NCBI GenBank assembly: GCA_028277585.1
Contig: JANQFY010000271.1
Location: 1 to 34,999 of the forward strand
Direction: 5' to 3'
Source of the DNA: Sedimentisphaerales bacterium
GTDB taxonomy: Bacteria; Planctomycetota; Phycisphaerae; Sedimentisphaerales; Anaerobacaceae
Length of the DNA stretch: 34,999 nt
A program made the position numbers and the translations under genes. The first letter of the stretch is position 1. Each line of letters begins with the position of its first letter. The notes under the pieces were generated by a model that ran no database searches, was not told the origin of the DNA, and saw only the letters and a program-made list of their open reading frames with translations. Shown in pieces: positions 21,618 to 29,750 of the stretch.

Positions 21618-21645
21618 ACCGTCCGGGGGCGAGGCCGGGGACGGT
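21618..21645. terminator. Hairpin between convergent genes
   Basis: ACCGTCC (21618-21624) and GGACGGT (21639-21645) form a seven-base stem with a GC-rich loop. It sits in the 32-base gap between the convergent TIM-barrel and HAD genes. Its position fits a two-way terminator, although neither side has a T-run. Confidence 0.42.
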
Positions 21646-21649
21646 AGAT

Positions 21650-22360
21650 CTATGACAGGAGACTGTCGATATCGAGAAGGTTCTCGAGGCTGGTGATCAC
21701 GGGGGCCGCGATGTCTCTGTCCGGCTCGGGCCAGGATCGGGACAGTTGGTGGTGTTTGATCCAGATGGCGTGCAGCCCCGCGTCGGTCGCGCCGCAGATG
21801 TCCGCATGCCAGTCGTCGCCGACAAAGACGGCTTGGCTTGGTTCAACCCCTAGAGTTTCCAGGCACGCCTGAAACACGCGAGGATCCGGTTTCGGGGGAA
21901 CGCCTTCTTCACCCGCGATGATCACGGTCTCGAAGCATTTCATCACTTCCGGCATTTGGACCAGGCGATGTTTCTGCGAGCCGGCCTGCGCCTGGGTGTT
22001 GGAAATGGCCGCAAGTCGGTAGCGACCAGCGAGGTTCCGCAATGTGCTCAAGGCCTCGGGAAACAGGACCGTACGATCCTTGACCGCCTGCCAGTACTCA
22101 TCCTCCCATTGATCGAGCAGGGACAGATCGCAGTCCCGGCAATAGTGCCAATAGACTTCTTCCCAGAGGGCTTTCCGAGAAAGCTTGGATTCGGCGTGAC
22201 GCTGCTTGCGCAGGGGGCGATAGACTAAGAGGAAGTCCTCCCATGAGTTGACGCAAATATTCTCGAAGATCTTCTTCTGCGCTTGTTTTTCGGCGTATCG
22301 GAAGCCGTCGGTGGAATCCACGAGCGTCTGGTCGAAATCGAGGAGGATGGCCTTGATCAT
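21650..22360 (-). CDS. HAD-superfamily hydrolase (YjjG-like), last gene of the phosphonate-amine operon
   Basis: A 236-residue soluble phosphatase-fold protein. The HAD motifs are complete: LLDFDQTLVD (nucleophile Asp8, acid Asp10), AISNTQAQ with the motif II residue, a Lys in PPKPDPRVF, and VGDDWHADICGA with the magnesium-binding acids. A helical cap lies at about 20-95. This is the HAD subfamily of nucleotidases and small phosphate-ester hydrolases. It does not carry the DWAGT-type opening of phosphonoacetaldehyde hydrolase (PhnX), so I do not call it a C-P bond enzyme. It lies 95 bases after the aldehyde dehydrogenase, with a hairpin in the gap and no clear ribosome site. Its level may therefore differ from the genes upstream. 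Confidence 0.85.
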   Translation of the reverse strand: MIKAILLDFDQTLVDSTDGFRYAEKQAQKKIFENICVNSWEDFLLVYRPLRKQRHAESKLSRKALWEEVYWHYCRDCDLSLLDQWEDEYWQAVKDRTVLFPEALSTLRNLAGRYRLAAISNTQAQAGSQKHRLVQMPEVMKCFETVIIAGEEGVPPKPDPRVFQACLETLGVEPSQAVFVGDDWHADICGATDAGLHAIWIKHHQLSRSWPEPDRDIAAPVITSLENLLDIDSLLS

Positions 22361-22397
22361 AGGAGAATCCGATTACGTGTTCGCCTGCCGTATGATC

Positions 22398-22431
22398 TCG
22401 GGGCCCGACGTTTGAGTGCATCGGGCCCCGA
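22398..22431 (-). repeat. Perfect 11-bp inverted repeat between the aldehyde dehydrogenase and HAD genes
   Basis: TCGGGGCCCGA (22398-22408) pairs with TCGGGCCCCGA (22421-22431) around a 12-base loop. The stem is very GC-rich and lies just after the dehydrogenase stop. No T-run follows on the minus strand. It is likely an RNA-stabilising or partly terminating hairpin within the operon. Confidence 0.55.
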
Positions 22432-22455
22432 ACGTGTCAACAGAATCGAGGAGGG

Positions 22456-23844
22456 CTAGTCCCTGCCCCACTTCGCCAGGTAATCGCCGAACAATTCCTC
22501 ATCGCTGGGGATGTGCTCGGGAACTGGAATCGACAGCCAGGTGAAGTTGAGGAACTGGCGCCAGTTGATGTTGTCGGTGGTCATGTTGCCGGCCCACGAT
22601 CCGCAGCCCAGCGAATCGGTGGTCGGTTGGCCGTTGAACCAACTGCCGCTGTTGGCCGCGGCGTGGGGCATGTTGCAGTTGACCCGGCCCACGTTGGTTT
22701 TGAGCGCCAGTTCGATCCGGCGATCGTCGTTTGTACTGTGCAGCGAGACCGAGTGGCCTTCGCCCGAGAATTTCAGGATGCGTCCCGTCCGCTCCACGAT
22801 CTCGCTGAAGTCCGTCCACTTCCAGACGGTCAGAACCAGGGAAATCTTCTCGCCGGAGAAGCGGTCCTCAGCGCCGACCTTCTGGCCGATGACCATCAGG
22901 AAACGCGTGCCCTCGGGGACCTTGATCCCGGCGTTCTCGGCGATGTACAGGGCGGGTTTGGCCACAATGTCTCGGTTGAGCGTCTTGCCGTCAGGCCACA
23001 TGTACGACCTGAGTTTCTCTCGCTCTTCGTCGCTGCACATATAGCCGCCCTCGGCCTTCAGGGCCTCGATCATGTCGTCGTAGACGGCTTCCTCGATCGC
23101 CACGGCGTTCTCGGAAGAACACGAGGCCGAATTGTTGGCCGTCTTGGACTTGACGATTTTCGCCGCCGTCGAAGGCAGGTCGACCGTATCGTCGATGATC
23201 GAAACCACGTTGCCGGCTCCGACCGTGTGGCACGGCTTACCGGCCGCGTACACAACCTTGACCAGCGCCGCGCCGCCGGTGGCGATCGCGAAGTCGCAGT
23301 TCTTCATGAGTTCGACCGTCTTCTCTTTGCTCGTCTCTTTGATACACTGCATCAGGTCTTCCGGGGCGCCGACCTTGCGAAGGGCCTTGCGTATATGTTC
23401 GACGGTCAGGTACGAACTGCCCTGGGTTCTCGGGTGGGGCGAGACGATCATCGCGTTTCGGCACTTCAGGGCGCTGAGGCTCAGACAGCAGACCGTCGAC
23501 TCGGGATTGGTGCAAGGCACCACGTTGGCGATCACGCCCATGGGCTTGGCGTAGACGCGCAGGCCCTTTTCCGTGTCCTCCTCGATGAGACCACAGGTCT
23601 TGGCGCCGACCATGTCGCGCATGATGCCGCGGGTCTTGTTCTGGATCTTGTGGACCTTGTCCTCGTACACGCCGATCCCGGACTCGTCCACCGCCAGGCG
23701 GGCGAGCTTCTTGGCCGTCTCTTCCTTCTGCAGTTCCCAGCCGACCGCCGCACACATTTCGTCGACCTTGTCCTGCGGCCAGTATTCGATGATCTTGAAC
23801 GCGGCTCGCGCCTTCTCGTACATTTGTTGAATATTGTCAGCCAT
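22456..23844 (-). CDS. CoA-acylating aldehyde dehydrogenase (SauS/AdhE-N/EutE-like)
   Basis: A 462-residue dehydrogenase of the acylating type, which turns an aldehyde plus CoA and NAD(P)+ into an acyl-CoA, or the reverse. The order of motifs follows the N-terminal half of AdhE: ESGIGVYEDKVHKIQNK, KTCGLIEEDTEKG, PMGVIANVVPCTNPESTV, and SPHPR. The catalytic cysteine lies in SASCSSENAV (Cys242). NAD-binding glycines lie near VGAGNVVSII. SauS-type enzymes use sulfoacetaldehyde. Here the upstream phnW and PbfA-like genes suggest phosphonoacetaldehyde as substrate, giving phosphonoacetyl-CoA; that is inference. A good AAGGAGG site precedes the ATG, 77 bases after the preceding gene. Confidence 0.88.
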   Translation of the reverse strand: MADNIQQMYEKARAAFKIIEYWPQDKVDEMCAAVGWELQKEETAKKLARLAVDESGIGVYEDKVHKIQNKTRGIMRDMVGAKTCGLIEEDTEKGLRVYAKPMGVIANVVPCTNPESTVCCLSLSALKCRNAMIVSPHPRTQGSSYLTVEHIRKALRKVGAPEDLMQCIKETSKEKTVELMKNCDFAIATGGAALVKVVYAAGKPCHTVGAGNVVSIIDDTVDLPSTAAKIVKSKTANNSASCSSENAVAIEEAVYDDMIEALKAEGGYMCSDEEREKLRSYMWPDGKTLNRDIVAKPALYIAENAGIKVPEGTRFLMVIGQKVGAEDRFSGEKISLVLTVWKWTDFSEIVERTGRILKFSGEGHSVSLHSTNDDRRIELALKTNVGRVNCNMPHAAANSGSWFNGQPTTDSLGCGSWAGNMTTDNINWRQFLNFTWLSIPVPEHIPSDEELFGDYLAKWGRD

Positions 23845-23921
23845 CGTAACTACAAGCCTCCTTGAAGTGCGAATTGTCTTCTATGTCGAATCATCGCAGC
23901 GCTTGCTGCCTGCGAGACTTC

Positions 23922-24971
23922 CTACAGTTTCTTGCCGACGGATTTGATGCCGGTCTTCTTGCTCGGGTCTTCAATCTCCTCGTGGATGGAATAGCCGCTA
24001 CCCAGGACCTTCTTGCGATCTTGCTCGGCTTTGTTCCACTGGTCCAGATCCTTGCAGAGTGCCGACTTGGCGTGCTTGTCGCGATCCGCCAATGGCGGGA
24101 CCGGTCGATCGGCTTGCCCGTCATAGCATTCCTTGGGCGTCAGGGGCTGGCCCAGCTTCTGGTAACTGCCCCGTTCGACCTCTTCGATGTAGTGGGCGCC
24201 GGCTGCGAAAGATCGCGTCACGGCCAATATCGCCCAAGTCGCTTCAGGCGAGAAACCGAGGTCCATCATGACCGATCCCATAGCGCCGAGCATATCGATA
24301 TCCACCGGCGTGTCGCTGGCCTCTTGAGCGGCCTTGGCGATGGCTTTGATCAACTCAACGTAGGTCCCCGCGACACCCAGCTTCTCCGCTCGGGCAATCA
24401 TACGCTTGGCGGCCGGGTCCTTGAGCATCAGGTCGGAAACGCCCAGCGATTCACTGCCCAAGTGCTCCTTAACGATTCCCTGAGCGATCTGCTCGATGCT
24501 GAGCCCCTGGGCCTGACCGGCTTCGAGGCTGTCGAGCAGCATATTGCCAAACGCCGAATAGGCGCCGTAGGCATGGCCGAACGCCAGGATCGAGGCGCCG
24601 CAAGCCTGTGTCAGGAAGGTCTTGCTCTGCGCCACCAGCCGGGAAATCGCCACCGGCATGGAGAGCCCGTCCTCTAACGCTAGGATCATGACGTAGTTGA
24701 GCATCTTGTCTTCTTCGGTCGTGGGAATCCGGGCCTGGAAATCCACGAAGAGAACATCCGTGACGCCGTAGCCTTCCTCGACCAGTTCGGTGGTGTCGTA
24801 GCCGCGCGCCACGATGCGATGCACATTCTTGTACGCGACTTCCGAGACCCACTGGAAACGCGCGCGTTTGTCGTCCAGCGGCACGGTGCCGTATTCACGT
24901 TGACTGTAATCGTAGGGCAACCCAGGGTTATCTAGATTGCCAATGCCTTTCTTGTCACCTAGATCACCCAT
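23922..24971 (-). CDS. Citrate-synthase-like protein 2, catalytic residues lost
   Basis: A 349-residue protein of the citrate synthase/citryl-CoA lyase superfamily. Landmarks include RGYDTTELVEEGYGVTDVLF (56-75), ASILAFGHAYGAYSAFG (126-142), DMLGAMGSVMMDLGF (226-240) and VTRSFAAGAHYIEE. At the three usual catalytic points it differs from true citrate synthases. The first His of HGG is Tyr135, the His in the GHRVY/GHPxH loop is absent (SLGVSDLMLKDP), and the catalytic Asp is Leu228. The substrate-binding Arg of the GRTAG-like helix is kept (TRSF). Both termini carry charged extensions. It overlaps the first citrate-synthase-like gene by 13 bases and has a strong GGAAGGAGAG site, so the two probably form a complex. 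A conventional synthase reaction is unlikely for this chain alone. Confidence 0.82.
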   Translation of the reverse strand: MGDLGDKKGIGNLDNPGLPYDYSQREYGTVPLDDKRARFQWVSEVAYKNVHRIVARGYDTTELVEEGYGVTDVLFVDFQARIPTTEEDKMLNYVMILALEDGLSMPVAISRLVAQSKTFLTQACGASILAFGHAYGAYSAFGNMLLDSLEAGQAQGLSIEQIAQGIVKEHLGSESLGVSDLMLKDPAAKRMIARAEKLGVAGTYVELIKAIAKAAQEASDTPVDIDMLGAMGSVMMDLGFSPEATWAILAVTRSFAAGAHYIEEVERGSYQKLGQPLTPKECYDGQADRPVPPLADRDKHAKSALCKDLDQWNKAEQDRKKVLGSGYSIHEEIEDPSKKTGIKSVGKKL

Positions 24972-25855
24972 TGCTTGTACTCTCCTTCCTCTTTCTGCTT
25001 CTTAGCATATTCCTGTCGATCCTCTTGCTTGGGAACGACGCGGTCTTCCGGCCCAACGTATTTGATCATGCTCAGATCGATGACCTGGACCATCGGCTCG
25101 CGGCGCGATGCGCCCCAGGCCCGTCCTCGTTTCATATTGAACAGGGCGTGGGCCGCACAACTGAAGCCGCGACACACACTGCCGATGCACCAGGCGGCGT
25201 TCGGAGCAAAGCCGATGTCACACAGCGCCGTATTGCCCGCGCCGACAACGTTCACGCCGACGTAGGAACGACCTTCGGCCTTGCGTCGGGCGTGGAAGTG
25301 TTTCTCGATCGCCCGCTGCATCTGGAGGTAGACGCCGTTGAGTTCGAGTTCTTCCTGCTTCAAGTGAATCGGTTCGGCCCGCGGGTCGCTGTCAATGTGC
25401 TGGGGCTGCCCCATTCCCATAACGGGCTTCTTGTTGTCGAGGTACTCGTCGACGAGAATCTTCGCCATCTCGTCAACGGTCTTGCCCTCGTCGTGGGCTC
25501 GCTTGAGGTACTTCTTCATCATGTACCCGTGAGCGGCTCCCGGGCCGTGCACGCCGCCGAACGTGGTGATGGACGCGGCGATCGCACAGGGCAGATTGGG
25601 CCGGCCGATGCTCACGCCAATGGCGCCGACAGCCGAGGGGGACATCGAGTGTTCCAGGAAGACGCCCATCTCGTACTTGAGCATCTTCTCTTCGGGCTCC
25701 GTCGGAAGCCTATCCTGGAACAGCACGAACATCGCATCGTAAAACGAATAGCCCTCTTCCGCCAGTTCGCTCAGGTCGTACCCGCGCAGGACGGTCTTCT
25801 CCTCCGTTTTGTAAGAGATGGAGGTCTTTCTCTCGAGCGGTGGCTCTCTGTCCAT
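24959..25855 (-). CDS. Citrate-synthase-like protein 1, partly degenerate active site
   Basis: A 298-residue relative of the next gene product, with the same opening (LRGYDLSELAEEGYSFYDAMF). It keeps the first catalytic His (TFGGVHGPGAAHG, His103) and the Arg in VCRGFSCAAH. The loop that reads GFGHPxHKxxDPRA in active relatives is GMGQPQHIDSDPRA here, so the first His is Gln150 and only the second (His153) remains. The catalytic Asp position in VNVVGAGNTALCDIGF is Val204. The C-terminus has the family's YVGPEDR. It may bind an acyl-CoA with a changed chemistry, for example hydrolysis, lyase action or isomerisation. It starts 12 bases after the dehydrogenase-like gene with AAGGAG upstream and overlaps its paralogue. 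The family is clear and the reaction unknown. Confidence 0.84.
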   Translation of the reverse strand: MDREPPLERKTSISYKTEEKTVLRGYDLSELAEEGYSFYDAMFVLFQDRLPTEPEEKMLKYEMGVFLEHSMSPSAVGAIGVSIGRPNLPCAIAASITTFGGVHGPGAAHGYMMKKYLKRAHDEGKTVDEMAKILVDEYLDNKKPVMGMGQPQHIDSDPRAEPIHLKQEELELNGVYLQMQRAIEKHFHARRKAEGRSYVGVNVVGAGNTALCDIGFAPNAAWCIGSVCRGFSCAAHALFNMKRGRAWGASRREPMVQVIDLSMIKYVGPEDRVVPKQEDRQEYAKKQKEEGEYKQWVI

Positions 25856-25867
25856 GTCTTCAACTCC

Positions 25868-27037
25868 TTATTGGTCAGACAGTTCTGTCTTCTGTTCGTG
25901 AATGATCAGCCGACGTTTCTTCAGTTCCGCGAAAATGACTTCCGGGTCAAACGCCTCCTCGGGAGTGATGACGCCGGTCTTCTCCACCTTGCCCTGAGCC
26001 AGCAGCGTTGCCCCGATCGCCATGGGAATGCCGACGTTCCGGGTATAGGCGCGGAGCTTCTCCCAACCGGGTTCGGAGCCGTCCGAGGCGGGGTGGGTGT
26101 GGGTCAGAATGTACTGGTAGGTCTTGCCATCCTTCTGTCCGATGACTTCGATGTACAGGGCATAGCCGTACAGTTCGGTTTCCGTCCCTTCGGGGCTGTT
26201 GAGCAGATACTGAGCGATCAAATCGAGGATGCCCGCTTCAGCATCACCGACTCTGACCTTGTCGTTCCGCATGAAGCCCCAGTCGTACAGCGTGCGAACG
26301 AGCTGCATGTTCTTGGGGGGCCACGTGCCGCGCACCTCGATCAGGCGAACGCCCTTATCCTTGAGGGCTTTGGACAAGGTCAAGGTCTCGGCGTGGGGGA
26401 TGATGTACTCCGGATGCGTGCCGTAGGGTTCCGGCAGCGCGATGTCACGGGGTCGAGCGAAAGGCGGAACCTGCTTGTACTCGCCGTCTTCGTAGACGAT
26501 GCGCCCGGGCAGATTGGGGTCGTATTCGTAGCGCGTCGTCTCAGCGATTGCCGCCGAGAAGGCAACCGGTCGAAAGGCGCCGTGACTGACGCGGATCGTG
26601 TCGACGGTGTCGAGTTGGTTGGCGGCCGACATTGCCATCATGTTGGTCGTGCCGGGCGTCATGCCGAAGCCGGGCACGCAGGTCCTACCGTGCTTCCGGA
26701 ATTTGCCGTCGTACTCGTCTTCGGCACCGAAGCCGTTCAGATTAATGCCGTGAATACCCGCCTTGGCGATGCAGGCTGTCGAATCGCCGTTCAGGGCAAT
26801 CGTCGTCCCGTCCAGCGCGACGCCGTAGCCCTCCAGAACCTGGGCCGTCGCGTCATGGTCAGTGACATCGACACGTACGAAATCGACGCGCGGGTCGTTC
26901 AGCCATTCCGCAACCTTGCGTCCCTCCGCTTCGTCATAATCCGCCACCGTGATCTTCTCAAAGTCGGAGAACTCAACCAGGTCGAACAGGGACTCACGGG
27001 CGATTCGACCCGCTCCACCCAAACAGATTGCTTTCAT
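25868..27037 (-). CDS. Saccharopine-dehydrogenase-family oxidoreductase
   Basis: A 389-residue protein with an N-terminal nucleotide-binding fold (AICLGGAGRIARES at 3-16, acidic end of strand two in ITVADYDEAEG) and a central GFGMTPGTTNMMAMSAANQL block. The C-terminus carries GVITPEEAFDP and RLIIHEQ, both typical of saccharopine dehydrogenases and carboxynorspermidine-type enzymes. The family joins or splits an amino group and a keto or aldehyde group with NAD(P)H. In this operon it could act on an imine or secondary amine formed from an aldehyde and an amino acid, but the substrate is unknown. Its ATG overlaps the PbfA-like stop by one base (TGATG), which ties its expression to that enzyme. 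Confidence 0.84.
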   Translation of the reverse strand: MKAICLGGAGRIARESLFDLVEFSDFEKITVADYDEAEGRKVAEWLNDPRVDFVRVDVTDHDATAQVLEGYGVALDGTTIALNGDSTACIAKAGIHGINLNGFGAEDEYDGKFRKHGRTCVPGFGMTPGTTNMMAMSAANQLDTVDTIRVSHGAFRPVAFSAAIAETTRYEYDPNLPGRIVYEDGEYKQVPPFARPRDIALPEPYGTHPEYIIPHAETLTLSKALKDKGVRLIEVRGTWPPKNMQLVRTLYDWGFMRNDKVRVGDAEAGILDLIAQYLLNSPEGTETELYGYALYIEVIGQKDGKTYQYILTHTHPASDGSEPGWEKLRAYTRNVGIPMAIGATLLAQGKVEKTGVITPEEAFDPEVIFAELKKRRLIIHEQKTELSDQ

Positions 27038-28413
27038 CAGTCACAACCCTTTCTTTCCGCTTCGCTGAGGCACTGATCCAGTATGTCCAGCGCCTTATCC
27101 ATTTCGTCTCGGGTGATCGTCAGAGGGGGAGTCAGTGTGATGATGTTGCCCATCGTCACCTTGAAGCTGAGCCCTTTGTCCAGGGCGCTGTACATCACCT
27201 GCTCGGCCATGTCCACGGCCGGTTCCTTCGTCTGGTGGTCCTTGATCAATTCAATGCCCATCAGCAGACCAAGCCCCCGGGCGGCGCCAATTGATTCGTG
27301 CCGCTCCTTCATCGCTTCCAGTCGGGTCAAGGCGTGCTCGCCCATGCTCCTGGCGTTGGCGATCAGGTCGTCCTGTTCCAGCGATTCGATGGTCGCGAGC
27401 GCCGCCGCACAGGCGACGGGGTTCTTCTCATGCGTATAATGGCCCAGCGCGATATCCTGGGCGACATCCAGGTCTGCGCGAGCGATCAACGCCGCCAGCG
27501 GGAAGATCCCGCCGCCCAGGCCCTTGCCGATGACCAGCATATCGGGAACGACGTCGAAATTCTCGCATGTGAACATTCTGCCCGTGCGCCCCAGGCAATG
27601 GGGGATCTCGTCGAGGATCAGCAGTGCGCCGTACTTGTCACACGCCTGGCGGACTCGCTTCCAGTAGCCCTTGGGGGGAATGACCGACGTGCTGCGCGTC
27701 GTCTCGGCGATCACCGCCGCGACATCGCCTTCCTTGCGAAGGACGTATTCAATGTAGTCGACGCATTTGAAGGTGCAATCGTCGGCGCATCCCCACATGC
27801 AGCGATAGCAGTCCGGTGGTGGGGCGTGTTCGGTGCCGGGCAGCAGGGGGCCGATGTCCTTGCGGAAGATCGTCTCTCCGCCAATGGAGATCGCATCGAG
27901 CGACGCCCCGTGGAACGAGTCCCACATCGAGATCGTCTTGAACCGGCCCGTCGCCAGCCGCGCCAGTTTCAGCGCCATGCCGATGGCGGTGGTCCCGCCC
28001 GGCGCCAGAAGAATCTTGCCCAGGTTGCCCGGTGCCAGTTCAACCAACTTCTCGGCGAGCTGAATCGCCGGAACATTCGTATAGCGACGCGTGCAGAACG
28101 CCAGTTCCTCCATCTGATCCTTGACGGCGTCGATCACGCGGCGGTTCGCGAACCCGACCTGATGGACATTGTTGCCATGAAAGTCCATGAACTGCCTGCC
28201 CTGCAGGTCGGTCAGCGTGATGCCCTCGCAGTGGGACAGCACGTTCAGGCACGGGGTCGAGAGCGACTGACGCAGGAAGTACCGGGCGTCCAGATCGAGC
28301 CAGCGCTGTGTCTCGGCGTCGATGTTCTCTTTCGCCCACGCCGTGCGGCGCGGGGAGATGTTGAGATCGCCCTCGGATTGCATGCTTTCGTGGTGTTCTT
28401 CTTTCGATGACAT
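27037..28413 (-). CDS. pbfA: Class III aminotransferase-fold PLP enzyme, PbfA-like ammonia-lyase
   Basis: A 458-residue PLP enzyme. I start it at 28413 (MSSKEEHHES), with GGGGAAGAG upstream; the longer frame to 28494 would overlap phnW and has no ribosome site. Visible features are FHGNNVHQVGFAN (78-90), DSFHGASLDAISIGGE (165-180), LILDEIPHCLGRTGRMF (Asp268, cofactor ring) and VIGKGLGGG (Lys297, PLP Schiff base). This set resembles (R)-1-hydroxy-2-aminoethylphosphonate ammonia-lyase, which makes phosphonoacetaldehyde and ammonia and is usually next to phnW, as here. It carries a Cys-rich insert with Cys202, 205, 209, 213 and 217. Alternatives are a transaminase such as taurine:pyruvate aminotransferase. 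The fold is firm; the PbfA call rests on family resemblance and neighbour. Confidence 0.68.
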   Translation of the reverse strand: MSSKEEHHESMQSEGDLNISPRRTAWAKENIDAETQRWLDLDARYFLRQSLSTPCLNVLSHCEGITLTDLQGRQFMDFHGNNVHQVGFANRRVIDAVKDQMEELAFCTRRYTNVPAIQLAEKLVELAPGNLGKILLAPGGTTAIGMALKLARLATGRFKTISMWDSFHGASLDAISIGGETIFRKDIGPLLPGTEHAPPPDCYRCMWGCADDCTFKCVDYIEYVLRKEGDVAAVIAETTRSTSVIPPKGYWKRVRQACDKYGALLILDEIPHCLGRTGRMFTCENFDVVPDMLVIGKGLGGGIFPLAALIARADLDVAQDIALGHYTHEKNPVACAAALATIESLEQDDLIANARSMGEHALTRLEAMKERHESIGAARGLGLLMGIELIKDHQTKEPAVDMAEQVMYSALDKGLSFKVTMGNIITLTPPLTITRDEMDKALDILDQCLSEAERKGCD

Positions 28414-28468
28414 TGGCGCTCTTCCCCAATCGTCAGACTGTCGACTCACCCGGTTCCGTAGAACCCGT

Positions 28469-29602
28469 TCACCGGAGCTTGACGCCCATCTCAATCAGCG
28501 TCTCTTGAATGGCCGCCAGAAGGGCGCGAACGTCCGACTCGGAGATTCGGCCGATGTTCCCGATGCGGAAGCAGTCGGCGTCGCTGACTTTGCCTGGATA
28601 GATCACGTAATCCTTTTCATTCAGGTGCTCGTAGAACGCTTCGAATTGGAAATTGGCGTCTTCGGGGTACAGGAACGAGGTGATGATGTACCCCTGGTCT
28701 TCGCGTGCCAGGTATTCCTTGAATCCGAGCCGCTGCATTCCCTCCATGAGCGTTTCGTAGTTGTGCCGGTAGCGGTCGCCTCGGCCGGCCACGCCGCCTT
28801 CGGCCTCCAACTCCGCCAGGGCTTGTCGAAACGCGATCAGCGTATGGGTCGGCGGTGTGAAACGGAACTGCCCGTTCTTCTCCAGGCCGCGGTACTGCTC
28901 CAGCAGGTCGAGGCTCAGGGTTCGCGAATAGCCGGCCGTCTTCTCCAGAGCGTCGATCCGGGCCAAAACAAACGAGAAGCCGGGGACGCCTTCGATGCAC
29001 TTATTCGCCGAAGAGACCAGGTAGTCGATGCCGCACTCCGGGAGATTGACGGGCACGGCCCCGTAGCTGCTCATGGCGTCGACGAAGTAGGTCGCTTTGG
29101 TCTTGCTAACGATCTCGCCGATCGCGGCGATGGGATTGATGATGCCCGTCGTCGTCTCACAATGGACGACGGCGACGTTGGTGATTCCCGGGTCGCCGTT
29201 CAACGCCGCTTCCACCTGCTCCGGGATCGGTGTCGTGTTCTCGGGATACTCAAGCGTCACGGTTTCAATCTTGAGCACCGATGCCATCTTGACCAGCCGC
29301 TTGCCGTACGCCCCGTTGACGATCACCAGGAGCTTGCCGTCGGGCGGCACGGTGGAGGAGATGACCGCCTCCAGGCCGAACGTGCCGCTTCCTTGCATGA
29401 GAACCGTCGTATATTCGTCGAGGCCGGCTTGGCCGAGTTTGACCAGTTCGTCGCGAATCTCCTTCACCAACCCAATGAACTCGAAATCGCGAGACCCGAG
29501 GTCCCTCAGCATGGCTTGCTTGACCGTCCGACTCGTCGTCAGCGGACCCGGGGTGAAGAGCACTTTGTCCTTCCAACCAGAGATAGTCGCTTTGGGCTGC
29601 AT
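28469..29602 (-). CDS. phnW: 2-aminoethylphosphonate:pyruvate transaminase
   Basis: A 377-residue class V aminotransferase-fold enzyme. It moves the amino group of 2-aminoethylphosphonate to pyruvate, giving phosphonoacetaldehyde and alanine. Characteristic PhnW segments are [18 protein letters not shown] (15-32), [18 protein letters not shown] (65-82), [10 protein letters not shown], and [21 protein letters not shown] carries the ring-stacking Asp175. The PLP lysine is in [12 protein letters not shown] (Lys201). The length is normal. It is the first gene of the operon, downstream of an AraC-family gene on the same strand. GGAGG lies 13 bases before the ATG, a little far. Related enzymes can use other small amines, so the phosphonate substrate is likely but not certain. 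Confidence 0.87.
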   Translation of the reverse strand: MQPKATISGWKDKVLFTPGPLTTSRTVKQAMLRDLGSRDFEFIGLVKEIRDELVKLGQAGLDEYTTVLMQGSGTFGLEAVISSTVPPDGKLLVIVNGAYGKRLVKMASVLKIETVTLEYPENTTPIPEQVEAALNGDPGITNVAVVHCETTTGIINPIAAIGEIVSKTKATYFVDAMSSYGAVPVNLPECGIDYLVSSANKCIEGVPGFSFVLARIDALEKTAGYSRTLSLDLLEQYRGLEKNGQFRFTPPTHTLIAFRQALAELEAEGGVAGRGDRYRHNYETLMEGMQRLGFKEYLAREDQGYIITSFLYPEDANFQFEAFYEHLNEKDYVIYPGKVSDADCFRIGNIGRISESDVRALLAAIQETLIEMGVKLR

Positions 29603-29669
29603 GATCCAGACTTAACCTCCACAAGCAATACGTCAAAACGAAGTAGCATCGGAACCCAATTCCGGGCGG

Positions 29670-29750
29670 ATTATGCGACAGATGCCCGATTCAGACCATG
29701 CACAAAATTGTTCATTACCTGGATTATTCTGTTGTTTTGCGAGTGTTAGG
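29670..29750 (-). promoter_or_regulatory. Candidate promoter and activator site upstream of phnW
   Basis: On the minus strand CATAAT (29670-29675) is a good -10 element about 68 bases before the phnW ATG, with no good -35. A run of AT-rich DNA in an otherwise GC-rich region lies just upstream (about 29701-29740). It contains ACAAAATTGT, a small inverted repeat, at 29702-29711. A weak -35 with an AT-rich block is what an AraC-type activated promoter often shows. The site assignment is inference. Confidence 0.38.

Noticed and set aside
21650-22360. PhnX (phosphonoacetaldehyde hydrolase) for the HAD gene at the operon end
   Set aside because: It opens with LLDFDQTLVD and lacks the DWAGT-type motif of PhnX. 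It fits general HAD nucleotidase-like proteins better.
24971-27076. Plus-strand open frame (701 codons) opposite the citrate-synthase-like and dehydrogenase genes
   Set aside because: No domain is recognisable, and the minus strand carries conserved families with ribosome sites throughout.
21650-29602. Taurine or lysine breakdown as the main role of the operon
   Set aside because: PhnW segments and the PbfA-like neighbour fit phosphonate amines better, and no sulfonate-cleaving enzyme (Xsc or IslA type) or lysine gene is present. Kept as a secondary possibility.
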